16,366 nt of DNA, from the NCBI GenBank assembly GCA_050329835.1, contig JBHJOJ010000306.1, positions 1 to 16,366 on the forward strand. Reading direction: 5' to 3'. The position numbers and the translations under genes are program-made. This document shows positions 12,697 through 16,366 of the stretch, piece by piece. Position 1 is the stretch's first letter. Each line of letters opens with the position of its first letter. This DNA is from JANNOG01 sp050329835 (GTDB taxonomy: Bacteria > Actinomycetota > Actinomycetes > Actinomycetales > JBBAYJ01). Under the pieces are notes generated by a model. That model had not been told where the DNA came from, did not search any database, and worked only from the letters and a program-made list of their open reading frames with translations.

Positions 12697-15600
12697 ATGG
12701 CCAGCGAGCCGACCGCCGGGTCCCCCCCGGAGCTGAGCGGCGACCGACGCGACACGCCCGACCGCTACCCGCGCCACGGCGGCGAGGTCCCGGCCTCGCC
12801 CTCGTTCCCGGCGATCGAGGAACGGGTCCTCGCGCACTGGGAGTCCGACGGCACCTTCCGGGCCAGCATCGCCAACCGCGGCGGCTCGGGCAGCACGGAC
12901 GAGTACGTCTTCTACGACGGCCCGCCCTTCGCCAACGGCCTGCCGCACTACGGGCACCTGCTGACCGGCTACGTCAAGGACGTCGTGCCGCGCTACCAGA
13001 CCATGCGCGGCAAGCGCGTCGACCGCCGGTTCGGGTGGGACTGCCACGGCCTGCCCGCCGAGGTCGAGACCGAGCGCCAGCTCGGCCTCACCCACAAGTC
13101 CGAGATCGAGGCGATGGGCGTCGCCGAGTTCAACGCCGCGTGCCGCACCTCGGTCCTGCGCTACACCGGGGAATGGGAACGCTACGTCACCCGGCAGGCC
13201 CGCTGGGTCGACTTCGCGAACGACTACAAGACCCTCGACCTGCCCTACATGGAATCGGTCATGTGGGCGTTCAAGACCCTGCACGACAAGGGCCTGGTGT
13301 ACGAGGGCTTCCGCGTCCTCGCCTACTGCTGGCGGTGCGAGACCCCGCTGTCCAACACCGAGACCCGCCTCGACGACACCTACCGGCCCCGCCAGGACCC
13401 CGCGGTCACCGTCGGCCTGCCCCTGGAGACCGGCGAGCTGCTGCTGGTGTGGACCACCACGCCGTGGACCCTGCCGAGCAACCTGGCCACGGCGGTCCGC
13501 CGCGACATCGACTACGTCGTCGTCGAGCCGACCGAGGGCGCGTGGGCGGGCCGCCGCCTCGTGCTGGCCGAGGCCCGGCTCGCCGCCTACGCCCGTGAAC
13601 TGGGGGAGTCGCCGACCGTCCATGAGCGCCTCACCGGCGCCGACCTCGTCGGTCGCCGCTACACGCCCCCGTTCGGCTACTTCGCCGGGCACGAGCGGGC
13701 GCACGTCGTGCTCGCCGCCGACTACGTGACGACCGAGGACGGCACCGGCGTCGTCCACCTCGCCCCGGCCTTCGGCGAGGAGGACATGGCCGTCACCGAC
13801 GCCGCCGGCATCACCCCGGTCAATCCGGTCGACTCCCGGGGCCGGTTCACCGCCGAGGTGCCGGACTTCGCCGGCGAGCACGTGTTCGAGGCCAACTCCC
13901 GGATCTCCCGGGCACTGCGGGACGGCCTGCCCTCGGGGGCGGTGCTGCTGCGCCACGAGACGTACGAGCACCCGTACCCGCACTGCTGGCGGTGCGGCAA
14001 CCCGCTCATCTACCGGGCCGTCTCCAGCTGGTTCGTCAAGGTGAGCGAGTTCCGTGACCGGATGGTCGAGCTCAACCAGCAGATCCGCTGGGTGCCCGAG
14101 CACGTGCGGGACGGTTCGTTCGGGAAGTGGCTGGAGAACGCCCGCGACTGGTCGATCAGCCGGAACCGGTACTGGGGAAGCCCCATCCCGGTCTGGGTGA
14201 GCGACGACCCGCAGTACCCCCGGGTCGACGTCTACGGCTCGCTGGACGAGCTGGAGCGCGACTTCGGGGTTCGCCCGGCGGACCTGCACCGGCCGTTCGT
14301 CGACGACCTCACCCGGCCCAACCCGGACGACCCGCGACCCGACGGCGAGCGGTCGACGATGCGCCGGGTGCCCGAGGTCCTGGACTGCTGGTTCGAGTCC
14401 GGGTCGATGCCGTTCGCCCAGGTCCACTACCCGTTCGAGAACGCGGATTGGTTCGAGACCCACTACCCCGGCGACTTCATCGTCGAGTACATCGCCCAGA
14501 CCCGCGGCTGGTTCTACACGATGCACGTCCTGGCCACCGCGCTGTTCGACCGGCCGGCCTTCCGCACCTGCCTGGCCCACGGCATCGTGCTGGGCGACGA
14601 CGGCCGGAAGATGTCGAAGTCGCTGCGCAACTACCCGGACGTCGCCGAGGTCTTCGACCGGGACGGCTCGGACGCCATGCGGTGGTTCCTCATGTCGTCC
14701 CCGGTGGTGCGCGGCGGCAACCTCGTGACGACCGAGCAGGGCATCCGGGACTCGGTGCGGCAGGTCCTGCTGCCGCTGTGGAACACCTACCACTTCCTCG
14801 CCCTGTACGCGGGTGCCGCCGGCACGGCCGGGACGACCCGGACCGACTCGCCGCACGTCCTCGACCGCTACCTGCTGGCCAAGGTGTCGGACGCGGTCCG
14901 GGCGGTCCGGGAGGCGCTCGACGTCCACGACATCCCGGGCGCCTGCGAGGTGGTGCGCGACACCCTCGACGTGGTGACGAACTGGTACGTCCGCCGCTCC
15001 CGGGAGCGGTTCTGGGAGGCCGGCACCCCGGCGGACGGCACCACGCCCGAGGGCCGCCGGGCCGTCGACACCCTCCACACCGCGCTGGAGGTGCTGTGCC
15101 GGGTCGCGGCGCCGCTGCTGCCGCTCACCACGGAGGAGGTGTGGCGGGGGCTCACCGGCGGGCGCAGCGTCCACCTGACCGACTGGCCCGGGGACGACGA
15201 GCTGCCGCACGACCCCGCCCTGGTCGCGGTGATGGACGAGGTCCGCGCGGTGGCCTCGGCGGCGCTCGGGCTGCGCAAGGCCGCCGGCCTGCGGGTCCGG
15301 CTGCCCCTGCGCCGCCTCACGGTCGTGGTGTCGGACCCCGCCGCCCTCGGCCCGTTCGCCCGGGTGCTGGAGGACGAGGTGAACGTCCGGGAGGTGGCGC
15401 TGCTGGCGGTCGGCGAGGCCGACCGCACGGGCGTGCGCGTCACGCAGCGCCTCACCGTCAACGCCCGGTCCGCCGGACCGCGGCTGGGGCGGCAGGTCCA
15501 GGACGTCATCCGGGCCGCCAAGGCGGGGGAGTGGAGCACCGGCCCGGGTGGCGTCGTCTGCGGCGGCGCCGTCCTCGGCGACGGCGAGTACACCCTGGAG

Positions 15601-15918
15601 ACGGTCGTCGAGGGCTCGGACGAGGGCGGGTCGGTGGCCACGGTGCCTGGGGGCTTCGTCGTGCTCGACACCACGGTCACCCCGGAGCTCGAGGCCGAGG
15701 GCTGGGTCCGCGACGTCGTCCGCCAGGTGCAGGACGCCCGCCGGGAGGCCGGGCTGCACGTGTCGGACCGGATCCGGCTCACCCTGGGCGTCCCGCCGGA
15801 GCGGCTCGCCGCGGTGGAGGGGCTGCGCGGCCTCGTCGCCGCCGAGACGCTCGCGGACACCGTGGCGGTCCTTCCCGGAGGCGACGGCGACGTCGCGGTG
15901 ACGGTCCGGCGGGCCTGA
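12697..15918 (+). CDS. ileS: isoleucyl-tRNA synthetase (eukaryotic-like class 2 type)
   Basis: 1073 residues, in line with the roughly 1040-1070 of actinobacterial IleRS. It charges tRNA-Ile with isoleucine using ATP in the cytoplasm. The class I signatures are clear: the HIGH motif as HYGH (84-87) within PPFANGLPHYGHLLTGY, and KMSKS (638-642) followed by LRNYPDV. The editing (CP1) domain lies between them, with LVWTTTPWTLPSNLATAV (about 249-266) and GTGVVHLAPAFGEED. The synthetase segment DWSISRNRYWGSPIPVW and the anticodon-binding region (VVTNWYVRRSRERFW, about 760-774) follow. The long C-terminal part without the bacterial zinc motif places it with IleRS2, the type that usually tolerates mupirocin. 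The ATG at 12697 is set by GGAG five bases upstream and by the T-box; an in-frame GTG at 12619 lies inside the T-box and is rejected. Confidence 0.98.
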   Translation: MASEPTAGSPPELSGDRRDTPDRYPRHGGEVPASPSFPAIEERVLAHWESDGTFRASIANRGGSGSTDEYVFYDGPPFANGLPHYGHLLTGYVKDVVPRYQTMRGKRVDRRFGWDCHGLPAEVETERQLGLTHKSEIEAMGVAEFNAACRTSVLRYTGEWERYVTRQARWVDFANDYKTLDLPYMESVMWAFKTLHDKGLVYEGFRVLAYCWRCETPLSNTETRLDDTYRPRQDPAVTVGLPLETGELLLVWTTTPWTLPSNLATAVRRDIDYVVVEPTEGAWAGRRLVLAEARLAAYARELGESPTVHERLTGADLVGRRYTPPFGYFAGHERAHVVLAADYVTTEDGTGVVHLAPAFGEEDMAVTDAAGITPVNPVDSRGRFTAEVPDFAGEHVFEANSRISRALRDGLPSGAVLLRHETYEHPYPHCWRCGNPLIYRAVSSWFVKVSEFRDRMVELNQQIRWVPEHVRDGSFGKWLENARDWSISRNRYWGSPIPVWVSDDPQYPRVDVYGSLDELERDFGVRPADLHRPFVDDLTRPNPDDPRPDGERSTMRRVPEVLDCWFESGSMPFAQVHYPFENADWFETHYPGDFIVEYIAQTRGWFYTMHVLATALFDRPAFRTCLAHGIVLGDDGRKMSKSLRNYPDVAEVFDRDGSDAMRWFLMSSPVVRGGNLVTTEQGIRDSVRQVLLPLWNTYHFLALYAGAAGTAGTTRTDSPHVLDRYLLAKVSDAVRAVREALDVHDIPGACEVVRDTLDVVTNWYVRRSRERFWEAGTPADGTTPEGRRAVDTLHTALEVLCRVAAPLLPLTTEEVWRGLTGGRSVHLTDWPGDDELPHDPALVAVMDEVRAVASAALGLRKAAGLRVRLPLRRLTVVVSDPAALGPFARVLEDEVNVREVALLAVGEADRTGVRVTQRLTVNARSAGPRLGRQVQDVIRAAKAGEWSTGPGGVVCGGAVLGDGEYTLETVVEGSDEGGSVATVPGGFVVLDTTVTPELEAEGWVRDVVRQVQDARREAGLHVSDRIRLTLGVPPERLAAVEGLRGLVAAETLADTVAVLPGGDGDVAVTVRRA

Positions 15919-15950
15919 CCCCACGCATCCCCCGGCACCGCCGCACTCCT

Positions 15951-15980
15951 CCGGTCCGCTCGGCCCTTCCCGCGGACCGG
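15951..15980 (+). terminator. candidate ileS transcription terminator hairpin
   Basis: CCGGTCCGC (15951-15959) pairs perfectly with GCGGACCGG (15972-15980) around a 12-base loop, 32 bp after the ileS stop. A second stem (GGCCCG/CGGGCC, 15979-15993) overlaps its end and a third (GGAAC/GTTCC, 15998-16011) follows. No T tract is present, so it would be an actinobacterial-style terminator lacking U's. Confidence 0.5.
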
Positions 15981-16072
15981 CCCGGATCGGGCCGGACGGA
16001 ACGGGCGTTCCGGCCCGCGGGCGTGGTTCGATGGCCGCCGGCCGGGACCCCGGCCCGGGCGGAGGGACGGCG

Positions 16073-16366
16073 ATGGCCACGTACCTGCTGTACGCGTGGC
16101 CCACCGTCCTGCTCTCGGTGGCGCTGGGACTGGCCCTCGGCGGGCTCACCCGGGGCCGCCGTCGCCGGCGGTCCGGGCCGGACGACGAGCGGGACGCGCT
16201 GCGGCGCCTGGTCCTCCAGCGGGACCGCGACCTCGCCGACCGCGACTCGACGATCGCCATCCTCCGCGAGGAGCTGGCCGCCGAGGCGGCCGAGGCCGCC
16301 CGGCTCCGGCGCCTGCTGGCGGCGGCGGGCGAGGCGCCCGCCGGCGGCGCTGCGCCCTCTGCCCGG
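16073..16366 (+). CDS. small membrane protein with N-terminal helix and coiled coil (partial, runs off the right edge)
   Basis: 98 codons are open to the end of the window. The ATG at 16073 is preceded by GGAGGG with 6 bases of spacing, a strong ribosome site. Residues 4-25 (YLLYAWPTVLLSVALGLALG and on) form one membrane helix, followed by the positive cluster RGRRRRR (29-35), which places the rest in the cytoplasm. Residues about 37-88 are rich in Arg, Glu, Leu and Ala with heptad-like spacing (DALRRLVLQRDRDLADRDST, then EELAAEAAEAARLRRLL), a likely coiled coil. No family is recognised; the layout recalls one-pass proteins whose coiled coil binds cytosolic partners. The clean start, frame and high-GC codon use make it a real gene. 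It does not belong to an operon with ileS, given the hairpins between them. Confidence 0.75.
   Translation, partial: MATYLLYAWPTVLLSVALGLALGGLTRGRRRRRSGPDDERDALRRLVLQRDRDLADRDSTIAILREELAAEAAEAARLRRLLAAAGEAPAGGAAPSAR

Noticed and set aside
12595..16260. 1221-codon open frame on the minus strand across ileS
   Set aside because: It is antisense to a certain ileS with HIGH and KMSKS motifs; its translation is rich in Arg, Gly, His and Asp with no family motif, as expected from high third-position GC on the opposite strand.

Overview
The window is very GC-rich (third codon positions almost all G or C), with many GTG starts, 4-bp GTGA/ATGA gene overlaps, a eukaryotic-type (class 2) isoleucyl-tRNA synthetase and a translational T-box in front of it. 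Together these point to an actinobacterium (Actinomycetota). The genus cannot be fixed from the sequence alone; a Pseudonocardiales-like organism is my guess. No rRNA, tRNA, CRISPR array, insertion sequence or phage gene was seen.

Left part (1-5348): two divergent operons separated by only 38 bp. The leftward operon encodes an ADP-ribosylglycohydrolase-family protein, a PfkB sugar/nucleoside kinase and a patatin-like lipase with membrane segments (cut by the window edge). The rightward operon encodes a purine nucleoside phosphorylase homologue with altered base-recognition residues, and an NCS1 nucleobase/nucleoside transporter. The content resembles the E. coli yegT-yegU-yegV trio (transporter, ADP-ribosylglycohydrolase, PfkB kinase) and suggests uptake and breakdown of an unusual purine-type nucleoside.

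Middle part (5364-12398): an accessory region bracketed by two VapBC toxin-antitoxin modules, both on the minus strand. Between them are an SRPBCC-domain protein that shares its promoter region (with a perfect 26-bp palindrome) with the first vapBC, a Crp/Fnr regulator, and, divergent from it, a two-gene operon. That operon encodes an 880-residue protein (class III cyclase domain, STAND/NB-ARC-like ATPase, helical repeats) and a subtilisin-like protease without a signal peptide. The protease carries seven tandem GNPFS pentapeptides between a prodomain-like region and its catalytic domain. This sensor-plus-protease pair is the best candidate for an undescribed signalling or conflict system in the window.

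Right part (12399-16366): a complete T-box riboswitch leader (ultrashort stem I with an AUC specifier, stem III, the T-box bulge TGGTACC, and a hairpin that sequesters the ribosome binding site) controls ileS. After ileS and strong hairpins comes the start of a small one-pass membrane protein with a coiled coil, cut by the right edge.
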